DNA from: Actinomadura flavalba DSM 45200
Lineage (GTDB): Bacteria > Actinomycetota > Actinomycetes > Streptosporangiales > Streptosporangiaceae
Direction: 5' to 3'
DNA length: 64,000 bases
Assembly: GCF_000374305.1 (NCBI RefSeq)
Contig: NZ_KB894094.1
Location: forward strand, 603,077-667,076
Below, piece after piece: positions 30,166-37,434 of the stretch. The notes beneath the pieces are model-generated. The model saw only the letters and a list, made by a program, of their open reading frames with translations. It was not told where the DNA came from and ran no database searches. A program made the position numbers and the translations under genes. Numbering within the stretch: the first letter of the stretch is position 1; each line of letters opens with the position of its first letter.

Positions 30166-30632
30166 CCTCTGTGGACTCGGCGGCCGGGACACGAAGCAGC
30201 CCGAGTGGCAAGCCCGGGCGCGGACAGGGCCACCCGCGAGGGCCCGCCGTGGCCTCGGCCTGAACACGAAGCGGCGCGAGTGGCACGCCCGGGCGTCGAC
30301 GGGGCCATCCGAGAGGACACGTGGTGGATTCGGCCGCCCGGGTACCAGATGGCGCGGGCGGCGGACGAGGCCATCCGTGGCCCGTCGTGGACTCGGCAGC
30401 CTGAACAAGGCGCAGCGCGAGTTGCGAGGAGCCAGGGTGCGGAAGGGACAACCCGAGCGGGCCCGTTGTGGACTCGGCGGCCTGAACGTGAAGCGGCGCC
30501 GGTGCCGGGTGTGGACGGGCTCATACGGGAGTGCCCGTCGTGAATGCGGCGGGCTGGGCACGAGACGGCTTGGGTTGCGGGCCCGGGTGTGGACGGGCTC
30601 ATGGGAGGGGGCCCGTCGTGGATTCGGCGGCC
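30166..30632. repeat. Degenerate tandem array seeded by the 3' end of hutH
   Basis: GTGGACTCGGCGGCCTG-like cores occur at 30171, 30249, 30324, 30387, 30468, 30540 and 30618. The last is the true 3' end of hutH (minus strand, QAAESTTGPLP). Each unit therefore repeats the last ~30 bases of hutH plus ~45 bases beyond its stop, with many substitutions. Spacings are 78, 75, 63, 81, 72 and 78 bases, all multiples of three. On the minus strand one frame stays open from ATG 30602 (overlapping the hutH stop) to 30003. It reads as a ~25-residue repeat (M[AS]PSTPG...RRVHDGP), but it has low complexity and I do not call it a gene. Confidence 0.75.
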
Positions 30633-32155
30633 TGGAGGAGGGCGCCGGTGCGGACGAGGGCGGTGGTGGCCTCGATCTCGGGGGCCAGGTAGCGGTCGGG
30701 GCCGGGTGGGGGGACGTGGGCGCGGAGGGCGGCCACGGCGGCGCCGGTGGCGGGGCCCGGGCGGAGGGGGGTGCGGAGGTCGAGGGCGCGGGCGGCGGTG
30801 AGGATCTCGATCGCGAGCACCCGGGTGAGGCCGTCCACGGTGCGGCGCAGCTTGCGGGCGGCGTTCCAGCCCATCGAGACGTGGTCCTCCTGCATGGCCG
30901 AGGACGGGATCGAGTCGGCGCTGGCGGGGGCCGCCAGACGCTTCAGCTCCGAGACGATCGCCGCCTGGGTGTACTGGGCGATCATGTGGCCGGAGTCGAC
31001 GCCCGGATCGTCGGCCAGGAAGGCGGGCAGGCCGTAGGAGCGGTGGCGGTCGAGCATCCGGTCGGTGCGGCGCTCGGACATCGACGCGACGTCGGCCGCG
31101 GGGATCGCGAGGAAGTCGAGCGCGTACGCGACGGGCGCGCCGTGGAAGTTGCCGTTCGACTCGACACGGCCGTCCGCCAGCACCACGGGGTTGTCGACGG
31201 CCGACGCCAGCTCCCGGTCCGCGACGAGCGCGGCGTGCGCGAGCGTGTCGCGGGCCGCCCCGTTGACCTGCGGGGCGCAGCGCAGCGAGTACGCGTCCTG
31301 GACGCGGGTGTCCTCGGGGCCGCGATGCGACTCCATGATCGGCGAGTCCGCGAGCAGCGCACGCAGGTTCGCCGCCGACGCGGCCTGCCCCGGATGCGGG
31401 CGCAGCGCCTGAAGGTCGGCGGCGAAGACGCGGTCGGTGCCGAGCAGCGCCTCCACGCTCATCGCGGCGGCCAGGTCGGCGTGCCGGAGCAGCGCGCGCA
31501 GGTCGTCCAGCGCGAGCAGCAGCATGCCCAGCATGCCGTCGGTGCCGTTGAGCAGCGCCAGACCTTCCTTCTCCGCGAGCGTCACCGGTGCGAGGCCCGC
31601 GTCGGCCAGCGCCTCGGCGGCGGGACGCAGCCGTCCGCCGGCGTCGTGCACGTCGCCCTCACCGATGAGGGCGAGCGCCACATGCGCGAGCGGCGCCAGG
31701 TCGCCGGAGCAGCCGAGGCTGCCGTACTCGTGCACGACCGGCGTGATGCCCGCGTTGAGCAGTCCCGCGAGCGCGTGCGCGGTCGCGGGCTGCACGCCCG
31801 TGCGGCCGGTCGTGAGCGTGCGCAGCCGCAGCAGCATCAGCGCCCGCACCACCTCCCGCTCCACCGGCGGCCCCGACCCGGCGGCATGCGACCGCACGAT
31901 GTTGAGCTGAAGCTTCGTCCGCATCTCCGGCGGAATGTGCCGCGTCGCGAGTGCCCCGAACCCGGTCGAAACCCCGTAGACGGGCAGCGGCCGCGCCGCC
32001 AGTTCCTCGATGTGGGCGCGCGAAGCCGCCATCGCCCGGTCGGCCGCCTCGGTGATGACGACCGCGGCCCCGTGCCGAGCAACCGCCACAACGTCCGCCG
32101 CCGATGGCGGTTCCGGACCGACCAGGACTTTCGTCTCCCCCATGCCGAAACTCAT
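30599..32155 (-). CDS. hutH: Histidine ammonia-lyase
   Basis: 518 residues; removes ammonia from histidine to give urocanate. Conserved active-site parts are PVYGVSTGFGALA (Tyr60), EYGSLGCSGDLAPLAH, LALLNGTDGM, QDAYSLRCAPQVNGA, SNGNFHGAP and SAMQEDHVSMGWN. The MIO-forming triad is Cys149-Ser150-Gly151 rather than Ala-Ser-Gly; the serine is kept, so the cofactor can plausibly form. An ATG four codons in (32143) is an alternative start. It is divergent from the IclR regulator across an 80-bp gap containing a palindrome. Confidence 0.95.
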   Translation of the reverse strand: MSFGMGETKVLVGPEPPSAADVVAVARHGAAVVITEAADRAMAASRAHIEELAARPLPVYGVSTGFGALATRHIPPEMRTKLQLNIVRSHAAGSGPPVEREVVRALMLLRLRTLTTGRTGVQPATAHALAGLLNAGITPVVHEYGSLGCSGDLAPLAHVALALIGEGDVHDAGGRLRPAAEALADAGLAPVTLAEKEGLALLNGTDGMLGMLLLALDDLRALLRHADLAAAMSVEALLGTDRVFAADLQALRPHPGQAASAANLRALLADSPIMESHRGPEDTRVQDAYSLRCAPQVNGAARDTLAHAALVADRELASAVDNPVVLADGRVESNGNFHGAPVAYALDFLAIPAADVASMSERRTDRMLDRHRSYGLPAFLADDPGVDSGHMIAQYTQAAIVSELKRLAAPASADSIPSSAMQEDHVSMGWNAARKLRRTVDGLTRVLAIEILTAARALDLRTPLRPGPATGAAVAALRAHVPPPGPDRYLAPEIEATTALVRTGALLQAAESTTGPLP

Positions 32156-32210
32156 ACCCACCAGCCAACAGCCCTGATCAACCCCCCGGGAGAGCCCACC
32201 GACCGACACC

Positions 32211-32226
32211 GTCTCGTATCCGAGAC
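32211..32226. promoter_or_regulatory. Palindromic operator, probable IclR-family site
   Basis: GTCTCG-TATC-CGAGAC, perfect 6-bp arms with a 4-bp spacer, lies 10 bp upstream of the IclR start and 56 bp upstream of hutH. IclR proteins bind palindromes of this size, so it is the natural site for autoregulation and hut control. Confidence 0.6.
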
Positions 32227-32235
32227 ACTGGGGGC

Positions 32236-33006
32236 ATGGATCAGGTGCCTGCCGCGCGGCGGACGTTGGGGGTGTTGCGGGTGCTGGCGGCGTCGGCCGG
32301 GCCGTTGCCCGCGTCGGTGATCGCGCGGGAGCTGAGGGTTCCGCGGTCGAGCATGTACCACCTGCTGGCGGCGATGGCCGAGGACGGATTCGTCGCGTAC
32401 GTGCCCGAGGAGCGGCGGTGGGGGCTCGGCGTCGCCGCGTTCGAGGTGGGGTCGGCGTACCTGCGGCACGGGCCGCTGGAGCGGCTGGCCCGGCCGCTGC
32501 TGCGTCGGCTGGTCGACCGCACCGGGGAGATCGTCCAGCTCGGCGTGCTGCACGGCGCCGAGACACTGTACCTGCTCAAGGAGCAGCCGCGCGGGCACGC
32601 GACGCTGGTGACCGACGTCGGGGTCCGGCTCCCGGCGCACCTGACGGCCAGCGGCCGGTCCCTGCTCGCGCACCTGCCCCCGGCGCAGCTCCGCGCCCTG
32701 TACCCGGGGCCGCTGGTCGACCGCACCGGACGCGGCCCGGCGACGCTGACGGCCCTGCGCCGCGACCTGGCGACGGACGCCGCGCGCGGGTGGTCGGCGG
32801 AGGACGGCCTGGTCACCGAGGGCTTCGCGAGCATCGCCGCGTGCGCCTTCGATCACACGGGCCACCCCGCGGCCGCCCTGACCGTCACCTTCGCCCGCGC
32901 CGACCGCCCCCCGGACTCCTGGCCCGCCCTGGCCGCCCGCGTCCGCACCACCGCGACAGCCCTCACCGCCCGCCTAGCAGGCCGCCCACCGCGCCCAGAC
33001 ACCTGA
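32236..33006 (+). CDS. IclR-family regulator, probable hut repressor/activator
   Basis: 256 residues from the ATG at 32236 with GGGGG just upstream. The N-terminal winged HTH (TLGVLRVLAASAGPLPASVI, RVPRSSMYHLLAAMAEDGF) precedes an IclR effector domain (LVDRTGEIVQLGVLHGAETLYLLKE, VTEGFASIAACAFDHTGHP). The position, divergent to hutH with a shared palindrome, points to control of histidine utilisation. Urocanate or histidine would be the expected ligand. The last codons (CCAGACACCTGA) are echoed many times in the array that follows. Confidence 0.88.
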   Translation: MDQVPAARRTLGVLRVLAASAGPLPASVIARELRVPRSSMYHLLAAMAEDGFVAYVPEERRWGLGVAAFEVGSAYLRHGPLERLARPLLRRLVDRTGEIVQLGVLHGAETLYLLKEQPRGHATLVTDVGVRLPAHLTASGRSLLAHLPPAQLRALYPGPLVDRTGRGPATLTALRRDLATDAARGWSAEDGLVTEGFASIAACAFDHTGHPAAALTVTFARADRPPDSWPALAARVRTTATALTARLAGRPPRPDT

Positions 33007-33480
33007 CCGAAGCCCAGACACCCGATAGGGCCGAACGCCTGACGGGCCCGAACGCCTGACAGGGCCGAGCACCCCACAGGGCCGAACGCCTGACGGCTCA
33101 GACACCCGACGGGTCCGGGGCTCAGACACCCGACAGGTCCGACGCCTGACGGGCCCAGACACCCGACCGGAAGCGAGACGCCCGACGCGAGGCGACGCCC
33201 GACGCGAGCCATACACGCGATGCGAGCCAGACACCCGACGGGTCCGGGGCTCAGACACCCGACAGGTCCGACGCCTGACGGGCCCAGACACCCGACCGGA
33301 AGCGAGACGTCCGACGCGAGCCGACGTCCGACGCGAGCCACACACCCGGCGCGAGCCGACGCCCGACGCGAGCCAGACACCCGGCGCGAGCCAGATGTCT
33401 GACGGGGGCCAGACACCCGACGGGGGCCAGGCGCCCGGCAGGGCCAGACACCTGGTGGAGGACGTGTTTTGGCGGGCGGG
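33007..33480. repeat. Degenerate short-unit array seeded by the 3' end of the IclR gene, with a 129-bp tandem duplication
   Basis: The region is built from variants of CAGACACCCGAC and GACGCCTGACGGGC, resembling the terminal CCAGACACCTGA of the preceding gene. An exact 82-bp direct repeat, 33099-33180 and 33228-33309, shows a 129-bp tandem duplication; weaker copies continue to about 33450. No reading frame resembles a protein. Confidence 0.75.
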
Positions 33481-33538
33481 CATGAGGCCGATGGCGGCTC
33501 CTCGCCAAGACGTGTGACCCACCGCCGCTCGGCTGGCG

Positions 33539-33585
33539 TTGACACGAGCGCCAGATGTTGACACGGGAGCGAAGTTACTTACAAT
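33539..33585 (+). promoter_or_regulatory. Promoter of the hsp20 gene
   Basis: TTGACA (33558-33563), 16 bp, TACAAT (33580-33585): a near-consensus housekeeping promoter. A second TTGACA lies 19 bp upstream (33539). The transcript would begin near 33592, giving a ~70-nt leader that ends in the perfect Shine-Dalgarno sequence GGAGGTGAT (33650-33658). Confidence 0.7.
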
Positions 33586-33597
33586 CTCAGTTACAAG
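33578..33597. promoter_or_regulatory. HspR/MerR-type operator candidate over the hsp20 -10 box
   Basis: CTTACAA-N6-TTACAAG is an imperfect inverted repeat (5 of 7 positions) overlapping the -10 box. Its layout resembles the HAIR element (CTTGAGT-N7-ACTCAAG) bound by HspR. The MerR/HspR-like gene downstream is the likely binder. Confidence 0.5.
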
Positions 33598-33663
33598 TTT
33601 CCTCCCGGCAGGAGGACAGGACGACCCGGCGCGCGCGCCGGGGATCTTCGGAGGTGATGCACC

Positions 33664-34101
33664 ATGTTGCTGACGTCGATCGACCCGTTCATCCAGGAGT
33701 TCGAGCGGCAGTTCGACCGCCTGACCCGGTCCGACGGCGCCGGGCAGGGCGCGGCCACGATGGCGATGGACGGCGTGCGCCGCGCCGACGACGTCGTGCT
33801 GCGGTTCGACCTGCCCGGCATCGACTCCGACTCGATCGAGGTGACCGTCGACCGCGGCGTGCTGACCGTGAGCGCCCGCCGCGACGAGGAGTACGCCGAG
33901 GGCGAGCGGCTGTTTGTCCGCGAGCGCGTGATGGGCACGTTCACGCGGCGTGTCTACCTGTCCGAGCACCTGGACGCCGAGGCCATCGAGGCCGCGTACG
34001 ACAACGGCGTCCTCGCCGTCCGCATCCCCGTCCTGGAGCGGGCGCGCCCGCGCCGGGTCGAGATCCGGCGCGGCGGCGGACGCAAGGCGATCAAGAGCTG
34101 A
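33664..34101 (+). CDS. Small heat shock protein (Hsp20/alpha-crystallin)
   Basis: 145 residues. The alpha-crystallin domain spans ~38-130 (ADDVVLRFDLPGIDSDSIEVTVDRGVLTVSARR) and ends with the A-x-x-x-NGVL motif (AAYDNGVLAVRIPV); an I-x-I/V-like tail follows. It is an ATP-independent holdase chaperone. A strong promoter, perfect Shine-Dalgarno sequence and palindrome precede it. The downstream MerR/HspR-like gene, 58 bp away, is probably its own repressor, forming a heat-responsive operon. Confidence 0.92.
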   Translation: MLLTSIDPFIQEFERQFDRLTRSDGAGQGAATMAMDGVRRADDVVLRFDLPGIDSDSIEVTVDRGVLTVSARRDEEYAEGERLFVRERVMGTFTRRVYLSEHLDAEAIEAAYDNGVLAVRIPVLERARPRRVEIRRGGGRKAIKS

Positions 34102-34159
34102 CCGACCGGCCCGGGACGGCCCCGCCACCGGGGCCGTCCCCCGCCGCAGAGGAGCCCCG

Positions 34160-34477
34160 ATGACCCTGCCGATGGACGACGAGCACGCCGCCCTGTTCAC
34201 GGTCGGCCAGGTCGCCGACATGCTCGGCGTCCGGCAGGCGTTCCTGCGCCGCATCGACGATCACGACGTCGTCTCCCCGCACCGCTCGGCCGGCGGCCAG
34301 CGCCGCTACAGCCGCAACGAGATCGGCCGCATCCAGGAGGTCGTCACGCTGATGGACGAGGGCATGACCCTCCCGGCCATCCGCCGCATCATCGCCCTCC
34401 AACACGAGATAGCCGCCCTCACCCGCGAACGCGACACCCTGGCCCACCGCCTAGCCGAACAAACCCGCACCCCCTGA
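34160..34477 (+). CDS. MerR-family (HspR-like) transcriptional regulator
   Basis: 105 residues from an ATG with GAGGAG five bases upstream. The winged-helix N-terminus reads LFTVGQVADMLGVRQAFLRRIDDHDVVSPHRSAGGQRRYS, with the family's RRYS at the wing, then a helix and a short coiled coil (LQHEIAALTRERDTLAHRLAEQ). No C-terminal ligand domain or metal-binding Cys is present, as in HspR. Its position behind hsp20 and the HAIR-like repeat suggest a heat-shock repressor. Confidence 0.85.
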   Translation: MTLPMDDEHAALFTVGQVADMLGVRQAFLRRIDDHDVVSPHRSAGGQRRYSRNEIGRIQEVVTLMDEGMTLPAIRRIIALQHEIAALTRERDTLAHRLAEQTRTP

Positions 34478-34890
34478 CCAAGCCCCCGCATCCCACGCCG
34501 AACGCACCCGACGCCCGCCCACGCCACCCCGCACTAGCCACCCCGCACAAGCCACCCCACCCCACACGACGCCACCCCACGCCACGACGCCGCCCCACGC
34601 CACGGCGCCACCCCACCGCACCCCGCCACCCCGGCGCCGCGCCACGCCCGCGCCGCCCCCGCGATCCCGCCTCACCCCACCGCGCCACCGCACCCCGCGC
34701 CACCGCACCCCCGCCACCGCGCGCCCAACGCCCGCGCCGCCCCACCCCGCGCGACCCCACCCCGCGCGACCCCACCCCACCTCCGCGTCACCGCACCCCG
34801 CGCCACTGCACCCCCGCCACCGCGCGCACAACGCCCGCGCCGCGCCGCCCCGCGCGACCCCACCTCACCCCCGCGCCACCCCCGCGCCTG
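34478..34890. repeat. C-rich, strand-asymmetric degenerate array behind merR
   Basis: The + strand is dominated by CACC, CCGCACCCC and CGCGACCCCACC words. The string CACCGCACCCCGCGCCACYGC recurs at 34686 and 34789 (103 bp apart) with ~70 bp of high similarity. merR itself ends in CCGCACCCCCTGA, so this array again resembles the end of the gene before it. No gene is seen; frames on the minus strand give only Gly/Arg/Trp low-complexity. Confidence 0.65.
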
Positions 34891-35036
34891 TGGACTCTGG
34901 GTCCGGGTGGAGGTGGCCGGACGGTCGGTGGGTGGCCTGTGCGCTGGCGGCCTGTGTGCGTTTCGGGGTGGGGTCGGGTGGACACGGCGACGGCCGCGCG
35001 GTCGAGTGAGCGCGCGGCCGTCGGGGTGTCGCTTGG
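34891..35036. other. Non-repetitive intergenic stretch before the ABC transporter operon
   Basis: About 150 bases at the 3' side of the substrate-binding protein gene. It contains GGCCGCGCG-GTCGAGTGAG-CGCGCGGCC (about 34992-35019), a 9-bp stem that could terminate the transporter transcript. Confidence 0.45.
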
Positions 35037-35945
35037 TCAGGAGAGGCCGTTGGCGCTGAGCCACTTCTTGGCTGCGGCGGCCGGGTCGGTCTTGTTGTCC
35101 GCCATGTCGGTGTTCATGTCCTGGAGGGCCGTCGTGGTGAGCTTGGCCGAGACGGCGTTCAGGGCGGACTGGGCGTCGGTGCTGACGCGGCCCTTGTTGA
35201 TCAGCGGCGTGACGTTCTGGGCGCCGAAGACGTTCTTCGGGTCCGCCAGCGCGACGAAGTTGTTCTTCTTGATCGAGGCGTCGGTCGAGAAGAGGTTCGC
35301 CGCCTGGATCTGGCCGCCGGTCAGGTTCGACACGGTGATCGGGCCCGCGGTGTCCAGCGACTTGAAGCTCTTGAACTCCAGGCCGTAGACGTCCTTGAGG
35401 CCGACGAGGCCCTGCTTGCGGGTCTTGAACTCCGGCGGGCCGCCGACGACGAACGTGGACGCGACGGACTTCAGGTCCTCGATGGACTTGAGGTTGTGCT
35501 TCTGCGCCGTCGCCGCCGTCACCGCGAGCGAGTCCTTGTTCTCGGCCGGCGCCGAGGTGAGGATGCCGAGCTGCGCGGGCAGCTTCTCCGTCAGCGCCTT
35601 GTTGACCTCTTCAGAGGTGGACGCCGCGTTGTCCTTGTCGATGAACGCGAGGAGCGCCCCGTTGTACTCGGGGAACACCTGGATCGCGCCGGACTCGACC
35701 TGCTTGTAGTAGACCTCGCGCGACCCGATGCCGAACTTGCGCTCGACCTTGATGTCCTTGGCCTCCAGCGCCTGGGCGTAGATCTCGCCGATCAGGCCGC
35801 TCTCGGGGAAGTCGGCGCCGCCGATGACGATGGCGTCGCCGGACGAGCCGGTACCCGACAGCGGGTCGTCGTCGCCGCCCCCGCAGGCGGTCAGGGCCAG
35901 GACGGCGGCGGCGAGAGCCGCGACACCGCGGGTGATCCTCGACAT
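35037..35945 (-). CDS. Substrate-binding lipoprotein of OpuC/OsmF-type ABC transporter
   Basis: 302 residues. A lipoprotein signal peptide with lipobox LTAC (Cys at ~21) is followed by an OpuAC-fold domain (AIVIGGADFPESGLIGEIYAQ, SGAIQVFPEYNGALLAFID). The ATG has AAGGA upstream. This fold binds quaternary ammonium compounds: glycine betaine, choline, carnitine and, in the EgtU branch, ergothioneine. The residues of the aromatic cage cannot be assigned safely from sequence alone. It is the last gene of a four-gene operon, ATPase-permease-permease-binding protein. Confidence 0.9.
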   Translation of the reverse strand: MSRITRGVAALAAAVLALTACGGGDDDPLSGTGSSGDAIVIGGADFPESGLIGEIYAQALEAKDIKVERKFGIGSREVYYKQVESGAIQVFPEYNGALLAFIDKDNAASTSEEVNKALTEKLPAQLGILTSAPAENKDSLAVTAATAQKHNLKSIEDLKSVASTFVVGGPPEFKTRKQGLVGLKDVYGLEFKSFKSLDTAGPITVSNLTGGQIQAANLFSTDASIKKNNFVALADPKNVFGAQNVTPLINKGRVSTDAQSALNAVSAKLTTTALQDMNTDMADNKTDPAAAAKKWLSANGLS

Positions 35946-35995
35946 TGGGGTTTTCCTTTCGGTTGCCACCCGCGCCGGGGGCGGCGGGGCGAAGT

Positions 35996-36694
35996 TCAGG
36001 TGGTCGCCGTGATGCTGCGGACACCGGGCGAGACGGTGAGGCGGTACACGGCGGCGAAGAAGAGCTGGGTGAGGACGGCCAGCGCGATGACGAGCAGCGC
36101 GCCCCCGGCCATGGAGTCGTACTCCTGGCGGGCGTAGCCGTCGATGATGTAGCGGCCGAGGCCGCCCAGTCCGACGATCGCGGCGATCGTGGCCGTGGAG
36201 ATGATCTGGATGAGGGCGGTGCGCAGGCCGAGCAGCACCAGCGGCATCGCGACGGGCAGTTCGACGCGGAGCAGCACCTGGCGCCCGGTCATGCCCATGC
36301 CCTCGGCGGCGTCGCGCAGCCCGGCCTCGACCTGCTGGACGCCCGCGTAGGTGTTGACGAGCACCGGCGGGATCGCCAGCGCGATGAGCGGGATGAGGAT
36401 CGGGACGAGGTCGCCGATCGACGTGAGCACGACGGCGAGGATGAGCAGCCCGAGCGTCGGCAGCGCCCGCGCCGCGTTCGCCGACGACAGCACGAGGAAC
36501 CCGGCGACGGCGGCGGGCTTGCCGCGCCGCAGGTGGCCGAGCACGAGCCCGAGCGGCAGCGCGACCAGCACCGTGATCGCGAACGCGAGCAGCGAGTACC
36601 AGACGTGCTCGAACAGGCGGCTGGGGATGCCGTCGGGGCCGGACCACTGCGCGGACTGCCCGAACCACGACAGCGCGTTCCAGATGGAGTTCAC
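35996..36694 (-). CDS. ABC transporter permease, ProW/OpuC type (second)
   Basis: 232 residues with about six membrane helices and the EAA-type loop (DAAEGMGMTGRQVLLRVELPVAMPLVLLGLRTA). The GTG start has GGAGGAG five bases upstream and overlaps the stop of the first permease (GTGA). It pairs with that permease in the membrane to import the ligand delivered by the lipoprotein. Confidence 0.92.
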   Translation of the reverse strand: MNSIWNALSWFGQSAQWSGPDGIPSRLFEHVWYSLLAFAITVLVALPLGLVLGHLRRGKPAAVAGFLVLSSANAARALPTLGLLILAVVLTSIGDLVPILIPLIALAIPPVLVNTYAGVQQVEAGLRDAAEGMGMTGRQVLLRVELPVAMPLVLLGLRTALIQIISTATIAAIVGLGGLGRYIIDGYARQEYDSMAGGALLVIALAVLTQLFFAAVYRLTVSPGVRSITATT

Positions 36695-37434
36695 CGGGCC
36701 TCCTCCAGGCGGGCGGCGCGCTCGCGGCGGGCGGCGCGGCGGGCGCCCCGGCCGGCGCGCTGCCAGGGGGTGAGGAGCCGCTGCACGAGGAGCAGCACCA
36801 GGTCGGCGACGACGGCGAGCGCGACGATGAGGACGATCGCGACGATGATCGGCGTCGGGTAGTTGCCGCCGGGCCACTTCATGCCGGTGATCATGAGCTG
36901 GCCGAGCCCGCCGATGCCGATGAGAGCGCCGACGCTGACCAGGCTGATGTTGGCGACGGTCGCGACGCGCAGGCCCGCCATGACGACGGGCAGCGAGATC
37001 GGCAGTTCGACGCGGACGAGCCGCCGCAGCGGCCCGAAGCCCATCGCGACGGCGGACTGCCGGACGTGCTCGGGCACCGAGCGCAGCCCGTCCACGACGC
37101 TCGGGACGAGCACCGACAGCGTGTAGAGGGACAGCGGGACGATGACCGTGGTGTACGTCAGGCCGGTGAAGGCGACGAACACCACGAACAGCCCGATCGC
37201 GGGCACCGCGTAGAGGACGCTCGTCGCGGCCAGCACCGGCGGGTACAGCCGCGTCCAGCGTGCGCAGGCGAGCCCGAGCGGCAGCGCGATCAGCAGCCCG
37301 AGCAGGACGGGCGTGAACGACAGCACGAGGTGTTCGCTCAGCGACTCCCAGATGGGGCCGTCGAGGTTGTCGCGGACGTAGCTCCAGCGGAAGAGCGGCT
37401 CACCGCCGAGTTCGGCGGCCAGGGCGGGCGTCAC
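36691..37434 (-). CDS. ABC transporter permease, ProW/OpuC type (first)
   Basis: 247 residues; six predicted helices and an EAA loop (QSAVAMGFGPLRRLVRVELPISLPVVMAGLRVA). The GTG overlaps the stop of the ATPase gene by four bases. A basic C-terminal tail (QRAGRGARRAARRERAARLEEAR) faces the cytoplasm. Two distinct permeases per transporter is the OpuB/OpuC/Osm arrangement. Confidence 0.92.
   Translation of the reverse strand: MTPALAAELGGEPLFRWSYVRDNLDGPIWESLSEHLVLSFTPVLLGLLIALPLGLACARWTRLYPPVLAATSVLYAVPAIGLFVVFVAFTGLTYTTVIVPLSLYTLSVLVPSVVDGLRSVPEHVRQSAVAMGFGPLRRLVRVELPISLPVVMAGLRVATVANISLVSVGALIGIGGLGQLMITGMKWPGGNYPTPIIVAIVLIVALAVVADLVLLLVQRLLTPWQRAGRGARRAARRERAARLEEAR

Noticed and set aside
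30003..30602. 199-codon minus-strand frame between hutH and hutU
   Set aside because: It consists of low-complexity repeats derived from the hutH 3' end and all frames there are largely open because of GC content. Recorded as a repeat with a question mark rather than as a gene.
27074..32320. Very long + strand open frame antisense to the hut genes
   Set aside because: Typical antisense shadow of GC-rich codons with G/C in third position; no domain similarity in its product.
33007..34900. CRISPR array or mobile-element remnant
   Set aside because: Units are irregular and degenerate with no constant repeat/spacer alternation, no cas genes, no transposase and no terminal inverted repeats.
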